Shown one piece after another: positions 24,350-33,910 of a stretch of 64,000 nucleotides of DNA. Source of the stretch: an uncultured Lachnospiraceae bacterium (GTDB lineage Bacteria; Bacillota; Clostridia; Lachnospirales; Lachnospiraceae). Position numbers and translations under genes: made by a program. Under the pieces are notes generated by a model. It did not search any database. It was given only the letters and a program-made list of their open reading frames with translations, and was not told the DNA's origin. Where the stretch lies: the NCBI GenBank assembly GCA_902789665.1, contig CADAOY010000004.1, positions 248,001 to 312,000 on the forward strand. Direction: 5' to 3'. Position 1 is the first letter of the stretch. Each line of letters starts with the position of its first letter.

Positions 24350-25450
24350 ATGGAAGATATTCAGAATAATGTACCAGTTAATGATACTGATCCGGAAAAA
24401 GCACTCAAGAAACAGTGCAAGAAGGATTTTTCACTGACAGGTTTGAAACTCTCTGCGTTTGCAATATTTGTAATTCTTGTTGAGATAGTATGGTCTGTTA
24501 TATTTAATACCATTGAAAAGAAGCTTAATTTTGAATTTCCGGGATATATGTCATATATTCAGATTCTGGTTTGTCTCCATATTTTAGGCTTGGCATTTGC
24601 CGTACTTTTGTTCCATTTTAAACCAAAGGTAAAATTACCGAGCAGGAAACTTGGATTCTGGAATTTTGTATTATATTTACTGGCAACATTCGGAATAGGT
24701 GTTCCTCTTGCATTAGTGGGCAATGTTATAAGCATGATTATTGCTTATCTTGCCGGAGAAGATGTGCTTTCAGCAAATGCTTCGCTTAATATTGCAACCA
24801 TGGGTATTGATTCACTGCTTGGAAAAGCATTAATGATACTTGTTGTTGTAATAACAGCTCCAATAGTTGAAGAGCATCTTTTCAGAAAATTCTTAATCGA
24901 CAGCATTGGAAAATGGGGAGTAATTGTTTCAGCAGTAACATCAGGCCTTCTTTTTGGTCTTTTCCATGGCAATTTATCTCAGTTTTTCTTTGCAACATTT
25001 ATTGGTTTTATTTTCGCCAATGTATATTTAAGAACAGGAAGAGTCAGATACAGCATCTTTATGCATATGACTGTTAATGGTGTGAATGCAATCATTATGA
25101 TGCTTGTGTCAGGCCTTGATCTTCCAAGATTACAGGAATTATCCGATGAGATGCTTTCGTTTTCAACCGATGCAGAGGCGATGGCTTTCTTAAATAATCT
25201 CAGCCCTGCAGATTTATCACTGCTTGGCGGATTTATGTTCTATATGATGTTTATAGGATTTTACTTATTATTTGTTTTCGCAGGATTTGTTCTTTTCATT
25301 GTATTTTTCAAGAAGATTTTCTTCTATGAGAAACCGTTCAAGTCAGAACTTCCGGCTGGAAAGGTTTTTTTAAGCGGATATTTAAGCATAGGAATGATTT
25401 TATTCTTCCTGGTTTGCATATTCCAGTTTGCAATGTATTATATAAAATAA
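24350..25450 (+). CDS. CPBP family intramembrane metalloprotease (CAAX protease-like)
   Basis: A 366-aa membrane protein of the CPBP/Abi family with about eight helices. Motif 1 is EEHLFRK (E174, E175, R179), motif 2 FGLFHGN, motif 3 HMTVNG. These glutamate and histidine ligands are complete, so the protein is probably an active intramembrane protease; in Gram-positives relatives act in bacteriocin immunity or processing, but no peptide gene is adjacent. Start set at 24350, three bases after AAGGAGGAAG; an in-frame GTG at 24332 would place the ribosome site inside the gene. Confidence 0.88.
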   Translation: MEDIQNNVPVNDTDPEKALKKQCKKDFSLTGLKLSAFAIFVILVEIVWSVIFNTIEKKLNFEFPGYMSYIQILVCLHILGLAFAVLLFHFKPKVKLPSRKLGFWNFVLYLLATFGIGVPLALVGNVISMIIAYLAGEDVLSANASLNIATMGIDSLLGKALMILVVVITAPIVEEHLFRKFLIDSIGKWGVIVSAVTSGLLFGLFHGNLSQFFFATFIGFIFANVYLRTGRVRYSIFMHMTVNGVNAIIMMLVSGLDLPRLQELSDEMLSFSTDAEAMAFLNNLSPADLSLLGGFMFYMMFIGFYLLFVFAGFVLFIVFFKKIFFYEKPFKSELPAGKVFLSGYLSIGMILFFLVCIFQFAMYYIK

Positions 25451-25454
25451 TTAC

Positions 25455-25480
25455 TTGAGTAGGGTGCCCGCCCTACTCAA
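25455..25480 (+). terminator. Hairpin after the CPBP gene
   Basis: A perfect 10-bp stem TTGAGTAGGG / CCCTACTCAA with a six-base loop. Only two T follow directly, so it may stabilise the 3' end or work as a weak terminator. Confidence 0.55.
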
Positions 25481-25510
25481 TTCGCGTTTATTAGGACAGG
25501 CAGGTAAGAG

Positions 25511-26881
25511 ATGGCTTTAGTAAGGCATATAATTAAATCAGTGGCCAAAAAATCCGTGGCGGCAGACTATGGTTTAGAGCCGGGAGATGAGATTGTTTCC
25601 ATCAATGGAGAAGCCATTAAAGATGTGTTTGATTACAGATTCATGATTCTGGAAGAAGAACTGGAACTGGAAATCAATACCAAGGATGGTGAGAATGTCA
25701 AAATAACGGTGGAAAAAGACCCGGAGGAGGATCTTGGGATTGAATTCGAGAATTCCTTTATGGACAATTACCGTTCCTGCCATAATAAATGTATATTCTG
25801 CTTTATAGACCAGATGCCGAAGGGCATGAGGGAAACCCTTTATTTTAAGGATGATGATTCAAGACTTTCATTTCTTCAGGGCAATTATGTGACGCTCACA
25901 AATCTCTCTGAGGAGGATATGAACAGAATAATTAAATACAGGTTAGAGCCTATAAATATTTCATTTCAGACAATGAATCCGGAACTAAGATGTAAAATGC
26001 TTGGCAACAGATTCGCGGGAGATGCTTTAAATAAGGCATATACATTTAAGGAAAATGGAATAATAATGAATGGCCAGATAGTGCTGTGTAAAGGCATTAA
26101 TGATGGGGAAGAACTGGATTATTCCCTAAGCAAAATGTATGAGCTTCTTCCGGAACTTGAAAGTGTATCCATAGTTCCCGTTGGTTTGTCAAAGTTCAGG
26201 GAAGGCTTGTATCCTTTGGAGCCTTTCAATAAGGAAGATGCCAATGAGGTTATAGACATTATTCATAAATGGCAGGATAAGGCCATGGAAGAATACGGCA
26301 CTCATTTTGCCCATCCATCTGATGAATGGTATATCTTAGCAGGAAGGGACATACCGGATGCAGACTTCTACGACGGATATCAGCAGCTTGAAAACGGCGT
26401 TGGTATGATAAGAAGTTTTGTTGATGATTTCGATATGTATTTGGATGAGGTAAAGTCGAAGGCCAAGTCCAATCCTTTCTTTAAGGCAAAGATAAATAAG
26501 AAAAGGGAATATTCATTTGCGACGGGCAGGCTTTTTGCCCCGATTTTAAAGGAATTATCAAATAAGTACATGGAAAACTTTCCAAATACTGTGATTCACG
26601 TTTTTCCAATAAGAAATGATTTCTTCGGGGAGATGATTACTGTGGCGGGACTTGTTACGGGTAAGGATTTAATTAATCAGTTAAAGGGTGAAAATCTTGG
26701 AGAAAAATTATTTTTGCCAAGCGTTATGTTCCGCTATAATGAAGAGGTTATGCTTGATGACCTGACCAGGTCCGATGTGGAAAGTGCTTTACAAATTCCT
26801 ACTTATATTATAAAATCAAGCGGTCGGGATATGATAGATACGATAATTAATGGTGATTCAAATGGGAAAAAGAAGACGTAA
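25511..26881 (+). CDS. PDZ-radical SAM protein (DUF512 family)
   Basis: A 456-aa protein: N-terminal PDZ-like domain (1-70, [16 protein letters not shown]), then a radical SAM cluster motif [12 protein letters not shown] with C90, C94 and C97, then a DUF512 domain. The family is common in anaerobic Clostridia, Cyanobacteria and others, and in Clostridia it is habitually encoded beside der; the reaction is unknown. A link with ribosome or RNA maturation is guessed from that neighbour only. The end overlaps the der start by 20 bp. Confidence 0.92.
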   Translation: MALVRHIIKSVAKKSVAADYGLEPGDEIVSINGEAIKDVFDYRFMILEEELELEINTKDGENVKITVEKDPEEDLGIEFENSFMDNYRSCHNKCIFCFIDQMPKGMRETLYFKDDDSRLSFLQGNYVTLTNLSEEDMNRIIKYRLEPINISFQTMNPELRCKMLGNRFAGDALNKAYTFKENGIIMNGQIVLCKGINDGEELDYSLSKMYELLPELESVSIVPVGLSKFREGLYPLEPFNKEDANEVIDIIHKWQDKAMEEYGTHFAHPSDEWYILAGRDIPDADFYDGYQQLENGVGMIRSFVDDFDMYLDEVKSKAKSNPFFKAKINKKREYSFATGRLFAPILKELSNKYMENFPNTVIHVFPIRNDFFGEMITVAGLVTGKDLINQLKGENLGEKLFLPSVMFRYNEEVMLDDLTRSDVESALQIPTYIIKSSGRDMIDTIINGDSNGKKKT

Positions 26882-28199
26882 AAGTCTGGTAGCGGTCGTA
26901 GGAAGGCCTAATGTAGGCAAGTCTACACTGTTTAATGCTCTTGCGGGTGAGCGTATTTCGATAGTTAAGGATACCCCCGGAATTACAAGAGACAGAATAT
27001 ATGCAGATGTTACCTGGCTTGATAAAAACTTTACATTAATAGATACCGGTGGTATTGAGCCGGACAGCAAAGATATAATCTTAAGTCAGATGAGAGAGCA
27101 GGCGCAGATAGCAATTGATACTGCGGATGTAATCATTTTCCTTGTGGATGTTAAGCAGGGACTTACGGATGATGACAACAATGTGGCTCAGATGCTTAGA
27201 AAATCACATAAACCGGTGGTGCTTGCTGTTAATAAGGTAGATGATTTTGGCAAGTATATGGCTGACGTATATGAGTTTTATAACCTTGGAATCGGTGAGC
27301 CTATACCTATTTCTGCAGCAAACAGGCTGGGAATCGGTGAACTTTTGGATGAAGTAATTAAATTCTTCCCTGAAGGCGAAGTTGTGGAAGAAGATGAGGA
27401 TATTCCAAAGGTTGCGATTATCGGTAAGCCTAATGTAGGTAAATCTTCTATTATAAATAAGCTGCTTGGTGAAGACCGCCTTATAGTATCTGATATTGCG
27501 GGTACAACAAGAGATGCGGTTGATACACTGCTTAAATATGATGGCAAGGAATATATCTTAATTGATACTGCAGGTGTCAGAAGAAAAAGCAAGATAAAAG
27601 AAGAACTGGAACGTTTTATGATAGTTCGTACAGTTGCAGCTGTTGAGCGTTGCGATGTGTGCGTGCTTGTTATTGACGCAACAGAAGGCATTACAGATCA
27701 GGATGCAAAGCTTGCAGGTATTGCGCATGAAAGAGGCAAGGGCCTTATAATTGCAGTCAATAAGTGGGATCTGGTAGAAAAGAATGACAAGACGGTAAAT
27801 ACGTTCAATGATTTTATCAGAGACATGCTTTCCTTTGCGCCATATTCAGAGATACTTTATATCTCGGCAAAAACCGGACAGAGACTGCCTAAGCTTTATA
27901 ATCTTATCGATGTGGTTAATGAGAATCATTCTTTAAGGGTGCAGACCGGTGTGCTTAATGAGATTATGGCTCAGGCTGTGGCAATGCAGCAGCCGCCTAC
28001 AGATAAGGGTAAGAGACTTAAGCTTTATTACATTACACAGGTGGCAGTTAAGCCTCCAACATTTGTAATATTCGTTAATGATAAAAACCTTATGCATTTT
28101 TCATATACCAGATATATTGAAAATCGAATCAGGGAATCTTTCGGCTTTAAGGGAGTCCCGCTTAAATTCATAATCAGAGAGAGAAAAGAGGACCAGTAA
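26862..28199 (+). CDS. der: Ribosome biogenesis GTPase Der (EngA)
   Basis: A tandem-GTPase protein of 445 aa needed for 50S assembly. First P-loop [15 protein letters not shown], second [15 protein letters not shown], with NKVD and NKWD specificity motifs and a C-terminal KH-like domain ending [12 protein letters not shown] chose ATG 26862, with GGTGA five bases upstream; an ATG at 26850 would add MVIQ. Overlaps the radical SAM gene, so translation is coupled. Confidence 0.97.
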   Translation: MGKRRRKSLVAVVGRPNVGKSTLFNALAGERISIVKDTPGITRDRIYADVTWLDKNFTLIDTGGIEPDSKDIILSQMREQAQIAIDTADVIIFLVDVKQGLTDDDNNVAQMLRKSHKPVVLAVNKVDDFGKYMADVYEFYNLGIGEPIPISAANRLGIGELLDEVIKFFPEGEVVEEDEDIPKVAIIGKPNVGKSSIINKLLGEDRLIVSDIAGTTRDAVDTLLKYDGKEYILIDTAGVRRKSKIKEELERFMIVRTVAAVERCDVCVLVIDATEGITDQDAKLAGIAHERGKGLIIAVNKWDLVEKNDKTVNTFNDFIRDMLSFAPYSEILYISAKTGQRLPKLYNLIDVVNENHSLRVQTGVLNEIMAQAVAMQQPPTDKGKRLKLYYITQVAVKPPTFVIFVNDKNLMHFSYTRYIENRIRESFGFKGVPLKFIIRERKEDQ

Positions 28200-28202
28200 T
28201 AA

Positions 28203-29219
28203 ATGTTCAGATTATGGTGTGTATTAATTGGATATGTTTTTGGAACAATATCTACAGCTTTTATATATGGAAAGATTAAGGGAGTGGATATAAGAGAGCA
28301 TGGAAGCGGAAACCCTGGAACTACCAACAGTTTCAGAGTCTTAGGCAAAAAAGCCGGCGCCATCGTTCTTTTATGTGATGTGCTTAAGGCCGTTCTTGCG
28401 GTAGTTGTTACATGGCTTATATTCGGCAGAACAAATCCGGATATTCTTTATCTGGTTAAGATTTATACAGCCCTTGGCGTAGTTATTGGACATGACTTCC
28501 CATTCTATATGAAGTTTAAGGGTGGTAAAGGCATCGCCTGCATGGTTGGCTATGGAATCAGTTTTCACTGGCTGTTAATACCGGGCGGGGCGGCTATTTT
28601 TATCCTTATATTCTTAGTAAGCGGATATGTATCATTATCATCCATTTTCTTCAGTGTGGGATTATTCTTTGAAATTGCAATATTCGCGCTGTTTGGTTTA
28701 TTCGGACCAACGAAGATTGCTCTGGAAATTATTGGAATTGCGGCCATTATTTCGGCACTTGCAATCTGGAATCACAGATCAAACATTGCAAGACTCTGTG
28801 CAAGACAGGAGGTTAGAACTCCAATATTCAAGTTCCAGAAATATGATGATCTTGACTCAGTAGTTGATGATGCATCGGGTATGACTTTGGGTAAGTCAGA
28901 TGATGAGGACGAAGACGAGGCAGAAGAGGTCAAAGATAATAAGTTTGAGGACGAACTTCCTAAGAAAAAAGTAGTTAAAAAAGAGAAAAAGAAAAAATCA
29001 TATATAAATTATGATGAATCTTCAGAGCCGGAAGATGAGGCAATAGAGACTGAGCCTGTGAAGGAGATTAAGCCTGAGGCTGAGGCTGTGGCTACGGAGG
29101 CAGAGGATGAGGTTTATGAAGAGGCTGATTCTTCACAGCCGGATGACGGACTTAATGATGTAAGTCTTGATGATATTGATGATAATTTTAACCTTGGTGA
29201 TATAATCGACAATAAATAA
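28203..29219 (+). CDS. plsY: Glycerol-3-phosphate acyltransferase PlsY with long acidic tail
   Basis: Acylates glycerol-3-phosphate at position 1 from acyl-phosphate, the entry to phospholipid synthesis, in the membrane. The catalytic core (1-205) has the three motifs REHGSGNPGTTNSFRVLG, HDFPFYMKFKGGKG and IWNHRSNIARL and several membrane helices. The usual protein ends near 205 residues; here about 130 more follow, dominated by Asp, Glu and Lys (DDEDEDEAEEVKD, KKKVVKKEKKKK). The tail has no membrane segment and is probably disordered in the cytosol. Start lies three bases after the der stop. Confidence 0.95.
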   Translation: MFRLWCVLIGYVFGTISTAFIYGKIKGVDIREHGSGNPGTTNSFRVLGKKAGAIVLLCDVLKAVLAVVVTWLIFGRTNPDILYLVKIYTALGVVIGHDFPFYMKFKGGKGIACMVGYGISFHWLLIPGGAAIFILIFLVSGYVSLSSIFFSVGLFFEIAIFALFGLFGPTKIALEIIGIAAIISALAIWNHRSNIARLCARQEVRTPIFKFQKYDDLDSVVDDASGMTLGKSDDEDEDEAEEVKDNKFEDELPKKKVVKKEKKKKSYINYDESSEPEDEAIETEPVKEIKPEAEAVATEAEDEVYEEADSSQPDDGLNDVSLDDIDDNFNLGDIIDNK

Positions 29220-29241
29220 TTATTAAGGGGAGATTGTTAGT

Positions 29242-30246
29242 ATGAAAATTGGTGTATTAGGTGCGGGCAGTTGGGGAATTGCCCTGGCAAGACTTCTTGC
29301 TAACAAAATGAAGGACGTTACTGTATGGTCAGCACTTCCAAGTGAAATTGAGATGCTTAGAACCAAACATGAACATGTGGATAAGCTTAAAGGCGTTATG
29401 CTGCCTGAGAGCATTACATATACCACAAAGATTGAAGAGGCAGTAACAGGTGCGGATATTATTGTTATGGCAGTGCCATCAAAGTTTATCAGAAGCACTG
29501 CAAACAGCATTGCGCCTTATTATCAGAAAAGACAGATTATTGTTAATGTTTCAAAGGGCATAGAGGAAGAAAGCCTTCTGACCATGTCCCAGGTTATAGA
29601 AAAAGAGATTCCGGGAGCCAAGGTGGCAGTTCTTTCTGGACCGTCACATGCAGAGGAAGTGGGAAGAGACATTCCTACAACTATTGTTGCAGCAGCTGAG
29701 GAAAGAGATGTGGCTGAAACCATTCAGCTTCTGTTTATGAGCGATACATTCCGTGTATATACATCATCAGATGTACTTGGAGTTGAAGTGGGCGCTGCAC
29801 TTAAGAACGTAGTTGCCCTTGCAGCAGGTATGGCTGACGGACTTGGATATGGAGATAATACCAAGGCTGCCCTTATTACCAGAGGTATGGCTGAGATTTC
29901 AAGACTCGGTCTTGCAATGGGCGGAAGAGTGGAGACTTTCTATGGTCTTTCAGGAATCGGTGACCTTATAGTTACCTGTGCATCCATGCATTCACGTAAC
30001 AGAAGAGCCGGTATCCTTATCGGAAAAGGGGTTTCATATAAAGAAGCCATGACAGAGGTTGGCATGGTTGTTGAAGGCGTATATTCAGCCAAGGCTGCCT
30101 ATAAGTTAGGCCAGAAACTTGGCGTGGAAATGCCAATCGTAGAACAGGTTAATAAGATTTTATTCGAGGGCAAAAACGCCGCCGACGCAGTCAGCGAGTT
30201 AATGCTCAGAGACAGAAAGATTGAAAATTCAGGTGACTGGAAGTAG
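29242..30246 (+). CDS. gpsA: NAD(P)-dependent glycerol-3-phosphate dehydrogenase
   Basis: A 334-aa enzyme that makes sn-glycerol-3-phosphate from dihydroxyacetone phosphate, the substrate of the plsY product just upstream. Rossmann loop IGVLGAGSWGIALARLLA at the N-terminus, catalytic-lysine region EVGAALKNVVALAAG, and the C-terminal GLSGIGDLIVTCASMHSRN. AAGGGGAG precedes the ATG. plsY-gpsA adjacency after der is a common Firmicute arrangement and gives both steps of lysophosphatidate formation. Confidence 0.97.
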   Translation: MKIGVLGAGSWGIALARLLANKMKDVTVWSALPSEIEMLRTKHEHVDKLKGVMLPESITYTTKIEEAVTGADIIVMAVPSKFIRSTANSIAPYYQKRQIIVNVSKGIEEESLLTMSQVIEKEIPGAKVAVLSGPSHAEEVGRDIPTTIVAAAEERDVAETIQLLFMSDTFRVYTSSDVLGVEVGAALKNVVALAAGMADGLGYGDNTKAALITRGMAEISRLGLAMGGRVETFYGLSGIGDLIVTCASMHSRNRRAGILIGKGVSYKEAMTEVGMVVEGVYSAKAAYKLGQKLGVEMPIVEQVNKILFEGKNAADAVSELMLRDRKIENSGDWK

Positions 30247-30268
30247 TTTGTGTAAGGAGAAGTAAGTA

Positions 30269-32350
30269 ATGGCCAAGAATTTAGTAATTGTGGAGTCCCC
30301 TGCCAAAGTTAAGACTATTAAGAAATACTTAGGCAGTGACTATGAAGTTTTAGCCAGTCAGGGACATGTAAGAGATCTTCCAAAAAGCTCTCTTGGCATA
30401 GATGTGGACAATGATTTTGAGCCAAAATATATTGCAATAAGAGGTAAGGGTTCTTTAATTAATTCTCTTCGTAAAGCGGCGAAAAATGCTGATAAGATTT
30501 ATCTCGCAACTGACCCTGACCGTGAGGGAGAGGCAATCAGCTGGCATTTATATGAAACTCTTAAACTGCAGGATAAGAAGGTATATCGTATTACATTTAA
30601 TGAAATTACCAAGACTGCAATTAAGAATTCACTTAAAAACCCAAGAGAGATAGATATGAATCTTGTTAATGCACAGCAGACAAGAAGAATTCTTGACCGT
30701 CTTGTGGGTTATACAATTTCACCACTTTTGTGGGCAAAGGTAAAAAGAGGCTTAAGTGCTGGCAGAGTTCAGTCTGTGGCAGTAAGAATTATCTGTGACA
30801 GAGAAAATGAAATCAATGATTTTATTCCGGAAGAATACTGGAACCTTGATGTGGATTTATCTGTTAAGGGCTCAAAGAAGCCAATAACAGCTGCATACTA
30901 TGGCAAGAATCACAAGAAATGTGAACTTAAGTCAAAGAAAGATGTAGATGAAGTTCTTAAGGGAATAGATGGAAAGAAATATATTGTTACTGATACCAAG
31001 GTAACATCAAGACTTAAGAATCCACCACTTCCTTTTACAACATCAACGCTCCAGCAGGAAGCATCCAAGACTCTTGGTTTTGCTCCAAGCAAGACCATGC
31101 GTATTGCTCAGCAGTTATATGAAGGCGTGGATATTAAGGGAAGAGGCACAGTGGCACTTATCAGTTACCTTCGTACCGATTCCACAAGAATCTCAGATGA
31201 TGCCAAGGCAATGGCAGCAACATATATTGCCAATACATTTGGTAAAGACTATTTATCAGGCGGCAGCGCAGCTCAGAAGAGCGGTAAGATTCAGGATGCA
31301 CATGAAGCAATCAGACCTACTGATGTTAATAATACACCTGAAAGCCTGGCTTCACTTCTTGCAAGAGACCAGTTCAGACTCTACCAGCTTATCTGGAAGA
31401 GATTCGTTGCAAGCCAGATGGCTAAGGCCAAGTCTGAAACAGTTGCAATTACTGTAACTGCCGGAGATTATGATTTTAAGGCATCTGCTTCGAAGGTGAT
31501 TTTTGAAGGTTACAGATGCATCTATGTTTCTTCTGATGAAGAAAAATTAGAGAAAAATACCATCCTTTCCAAAATCGAGAAAGATGATGAACTTAAGTTT
31601 GAGGGATATAACAGTGAGCAGCATTTTACCCAGGCTCCTCCTCATTATACTGAAGCGTCACTTATCAAGACTTTGGAAGAACTTGGAATCGGAAGACCGA
31701 GTACTTATGCTCCAACCATAACAACAATTATGGCCAGAAGATATATTGTAAAGGAGAATAAGAATCTTTACGTATCTGAGATGGGACAGGTTGTTAATAA
31801 TATTATGGTGGAAGAGTTCCCAAGTATTGTGGATGTTAATTTTACCGTATATATGGAGGCTCTCCTTGATAAGATTGAAGAGGGCACTGTAGAATATAAG
31901 ACCGTGGTTTCCAACTTCTATCCGGATCTTGCCGAGGCAGTTGATGAAGCAAAGAAGAAACTGGACAGAGTTAAGGTTGCAGACGAGGTTTCTGACGAAA
32001 TCTGTGATAAGTGTGGCCGCAACATGGTTATCAAATATGGTCCTCACGGTAAATTCCTGGCTTGTCCGGGATTCCCTGAATGTAAGAATACCAAGCCGTT
32101 TGTAGAGAAGATTAATATTAAATGTCCTAAGTGCGGTAAGGAACTTGCAATCAGAAGAACCAAGAAGGGCAGAGTATTCTATGGATGTGAAGGCTATCCG
32201 GAGTGTGAATATACCTTATGGCAGAAGCCAATTAATAAGAACTGTCCTAAATGCGGCGACCTGTTAATCAGTAAAGGTGCCAAATATGTATGCGCTTCCC
32301 CGGAATGTGATTATTCCGAGACAAAAAAATCTAAACAATCTGCTGATTAA
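30269..32350 (+). CDS. topA: DNA topoisomerase I
   Basis: A 693-aa type IA topoisomerase that relaxes negative supercoils. TOPRIM domain (LVIVESPAKVKTI, ATDPDREGEAI), catalytic tyrosine Y300 in LISYLRTDSTR, and three C-terminal zinc fingers (CDKCGRNM...CPGFPEC, CPKCGKEL...CEGYPEC, CPKCGDLL...CASPEC). AAGGAGAAG precedes the ATG. Normal length. In related Firmicutes topA lies upstream of codY and the flagellar cluster; here the flagellar cluster follows directly after a terminator. Confidence 0.98.
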   Translation: MAKNLVIVESPAKVKTIKKYLGSDYEVLASQGHVRDLPKSSLGIDVDNDFEPKYIAIRGKGSLINSLRKAAKNADKIYLATDPDREGEAISWHLYETLKLQDKKVYRITFNEITKTAIKNSLKNPREIDMNLVNAQQTRRILDRLVGYTISPLLWAKVKRGLSAGRVQSVAVRIICDRENEINDFIPEEYWNLDVDLSVKGSKKPITAAYYGKNHKKCELKSKKDVDEVLKGIDGKKYIVTDTKVTSRLKNPPLPFTTSTLQQEASKTLGFAPSKTMRIAQQLYEGVDIKGRGTVALISYLRTDSTRISDDAKAMAATYIANTFGKDYLSGGSAAQKSGKIQDAHEAIRPTDVNNTPESLASLLARDQFRLYQLIWKRFVASQMAKAKSETVAITVTAGDYDFKASASKVIFEGYRCIYVSSDEEKLEKNTILSKIEKDDELKFEGYNSEQHFTQAPPHYTEASLIKTLEELGIGRPSTYAPTITTIMARRYIVKENKNLYVSEMGQVVNNIMVEEFPSIVDVNFTVYMEALLDKIEEGTVEYKTVVSNFYPDLAEAVDEAKKKLDRVKVADEVSDEICDKCGRNMVIKYGPHGKFLACPGFPECKNTKPFVEKINIKCPKCGKELAIRRTKKGRVFYGCEGYPECEYTLWQKPINKNCPKCGDLLISKGAKYVCASPECDYSETKKSKQSAD

Positions 32351-32359
32351 TGCCGATAT
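32332..32359 (+). promoter_or_regulatory. Sigma-D-like promoter 1 at the end of topA
   Basis: TAAA at 32332-32335, 16-base spacer, GCCGATAT at 32352-32359, close to the sigma-D consensus (TAAA-N15-GCCGATAT). The -35 lies in the last codons of topA and the -10 just after its stop. A terminator follows at 32410. Confidence 0.5.
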
Positions 32360-32360
32360 A

Positions 32361-32386
32361 TAGAATGTAAGCAAGGAAGCCGATAT
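32361..32386 (+). promoter_or_regulatory. Sigma-D-like promoter 2, tandem
   Basis: A second exact GCCGATAT at 32379-32386, 27 bp after the first, with TAGA at 32361-32364 (spacer 14). The -35 is weaker than in site 1. Confidence 0.4.
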
Positions 32387-32409
32387 AAAACATACCTCTT
32401 TTAGAAAAT

Positions 32410-32453
32410 AAAAGGATTTATTGAGAAAAATCAATAAATCCTTTTCTGTTTTT
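32410..32453 (+). terminator. Terminator after topA
   Basis: A perfect 15-bp stem AAAAGGATTTATTGA / TCAATAAATCCTTTT with loop GAAAAA and then CTGTTTTT. It separates topA and the sigma-D-like sites from the sigma-A promoter of flgB. Confidence 0.92.
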
Positions 32454-32570
32454 AAGGGGGTGGAAGCCTTGAAGTTATGTAAACGGAAGAAAGGGGCGGG
32501 GATTTTAACCTATTTAGTGTTTAATTATGAGAAAAAACACAATATAAAGTGGTTTTTTTGCTTAAAATAC

Positions 32571-32598
32571 TTGTATTTTTGTTAATATTCTTTATAAT
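32571..32598 (+). promoter_or_regulatory. Sigma-A promoter of the flagellar cluster
   Basis: TTGTAT at 32571-32576, 16-base spacer, perfect TATAAT at 32593-32598, about 30 bases before the flgB ribosome site. The preceding 110 bases (32454-32570) show no recognisable riboswitch; only scattered A/T runs and one GC-richer patch. Confidence 0.7.
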
Positions 32599-32636
32599 GT
32601 AATAAGGTAGGCTTATTAGCCAGGAAAGGTGGATGT

Positions 32637-33035
32637 ATGATTAATACCAGCGTTTTTGATTATGTTAACGTACTTGATAAAGCAGCTGACGCTTCATGGA
32701 CAAGAAACAAAGCAATATCAAACAATCTTGCCAATGCAGCTACGCCTAATTATAAGAGACAGGACGTAACTTTTGAGGCAGAACTTAGAAGCGCAATAGT
32801 AGGAAATCCGGGTTCGATGGATCAGAGAATCAGAGCCCTAAATACAGGTAATCATTTATCCAAGCTTAATGGAACTGTATTTACAGATACTGCAGCAGTT
32901 TCATACAGACTTGATGGTAACAATGTGGATGTAGACACAGAGAACGTATATCTTGCTGAGAACCAGATTAAGTACCAGGGACTTATTAACAGTATTAATC
33001 AGGAATTCAGTAATTTCCGTACAGTAATTAAGTAG
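32637..33035 (+). CDS. flgB: Flagellar basal-body rod protein FlgB
   Basis: A 132-aa proximal rod subunit, exported through the flagellar gate and assembled in the wall-spanning rod. The N-terminal rod-protein motif is NKAISNNLANAATPNYKRQ, and the C-terminal heptad region (ENQIKYQGLINSINQEFSNF) completes the coiled coil. AGGAAAGGTGG precedes the ATG. First gene of the cluster, directly after the sigma-A promoter. Confidence 0.96.
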   Translation: MINTSVFDYVNVLDKAADASWTRNKAISNNLANAATPNYKRQDVTFEAELRSAIVGNPGSMDQRIRALNTGNHLSKLNGTVFTDTAAVSYRLDGNNVDVDTENVYLAENQIKYQGLINSINQEFSNFRTVIK

Positions 33036-33047
33036 GAGGTGTGAGCT

Positions 33048-33506
33048 ATGGGAATGTTTGATGCTTTTGACATAAGTGCAACAGGTATGACTGCTCAGAG
33101 ATATCGTATGGATATCATTTCTGAGAATGTAGCGAATGCCAATACAACACGTACTGAGAATGGTGGAATATACAGACGTAAGGTAGTGACTTTTGAAGCG
33201 AAGGGCGACAGGGTTCCTTCATTCCAGTCCTTCTTATCGCAGTCTCGTTCTTCTTTATCAAGAGGCGTGGGCGAGGGCGTTAGAATTTCATCAATTGCTC
33301 AGGACTATACAACTGAGATGAATAAGGTTTATGATCCTTCTCATCCGGATGCTGACGAGAATGGTTATGTATATTATCCAAATGTTAATACAATTACTGA
33401 AATGACTAACTTAATTGATGCAACAAGAGGCTATGAGGCCAATGCCACAGCTTTTAATGCAAGTAAGTCCATGGCAATGAAGGGACTTGACATAGGTCAG
33501 AGTTAA
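33048..33506 (+). CDS. flgC: Flagellar basal-body rod protein FlgC
   Basis: A 152-aa proximal rod subunit. N-terminal rod motif FDISATGMTAQRYRMDIISE with ENVANANTTRTENG, C-terminal EMTNLIDATRGYEANATAFN. AGGAGGTGTG precedes the ATG. Follows flgB by 12 bp and precedes fliE, the standard order. Confidence 0.97.
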   Translation: MGMFDAFDISATGMTAQRYRMDIISENVANANTTRTENGGIYRRKVVTFEAKGDRVPSFQSFLSQSRSSLSRGVGEGVRISSIAQDYTTEMNKVYDPSHPDADENGYVYYPNVNTITEMTNLIDATRGYEANATAFNASKSMAMKGLDIGQS

Positions 33507-33531
33507 TTAGCGAAATAGAAGGTGATAGTAA

Positions 33532-33861
33532 ATGATAGATGTTTCAAGTGTACCGGGAATTGATCAAAATGCACTTAAGGTATTACAAAGCGGCGGAATA
33601 AACAATCACATCACAAAGGTAAAAAGTGATGACAATATGTTTGAAAGCCTCCTTAATAATGCAATTGATAATATCAATACAACCAATAATTATCTTTCGG
33701 CTGCTGAGAATGAAGAAATCAGATTTGCGCTTGGAGAGACAGACAGTGCTCATGATTTAACAATAGCATTATCCAAGGCTTCTACAGCGCTTCAGTATAC
33801 AGTAGCAGTAAGAGACAAGTTTTTGGAAGCATATAAAGAAATTATGCAGATGCAGATATAA
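33532..33861 (+). CDS. fliE: Flagellar hook-basal body protein FliE
   Basis: A 109-aa protein joining the MS ring to the rod. The C-terminal half carries the conserved SAHDLTIALSKASTALQYTV and RDKFLEAYKEIMQMQI. AGGTGATAG lies upstream of the ATG. Length and position are typical. Confidence 0.95.
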   Translation: MIDVSSVPGIDQNALKVLQSGGINNHITKVKSDDNMFESLLNNAIDNINTTNNYLSAAENEEIRFALGETDSAHDLTIALSKASTALQYTVAVRDKFLEAYKEIMQMQI

Positions 33862-33910
33862 TTAGATTTGTAAGTGATACATGGCAGACGTGCCGTGGAT
33901 TGGAGACAAA

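Noticed and set aside
32454..32570. Possible c-di-GMP riboswitch before flgB
   Set aside because: Such riboswitches often precede flagellar genes in Clostridia, but the conserved core bases and paired elements are not present.
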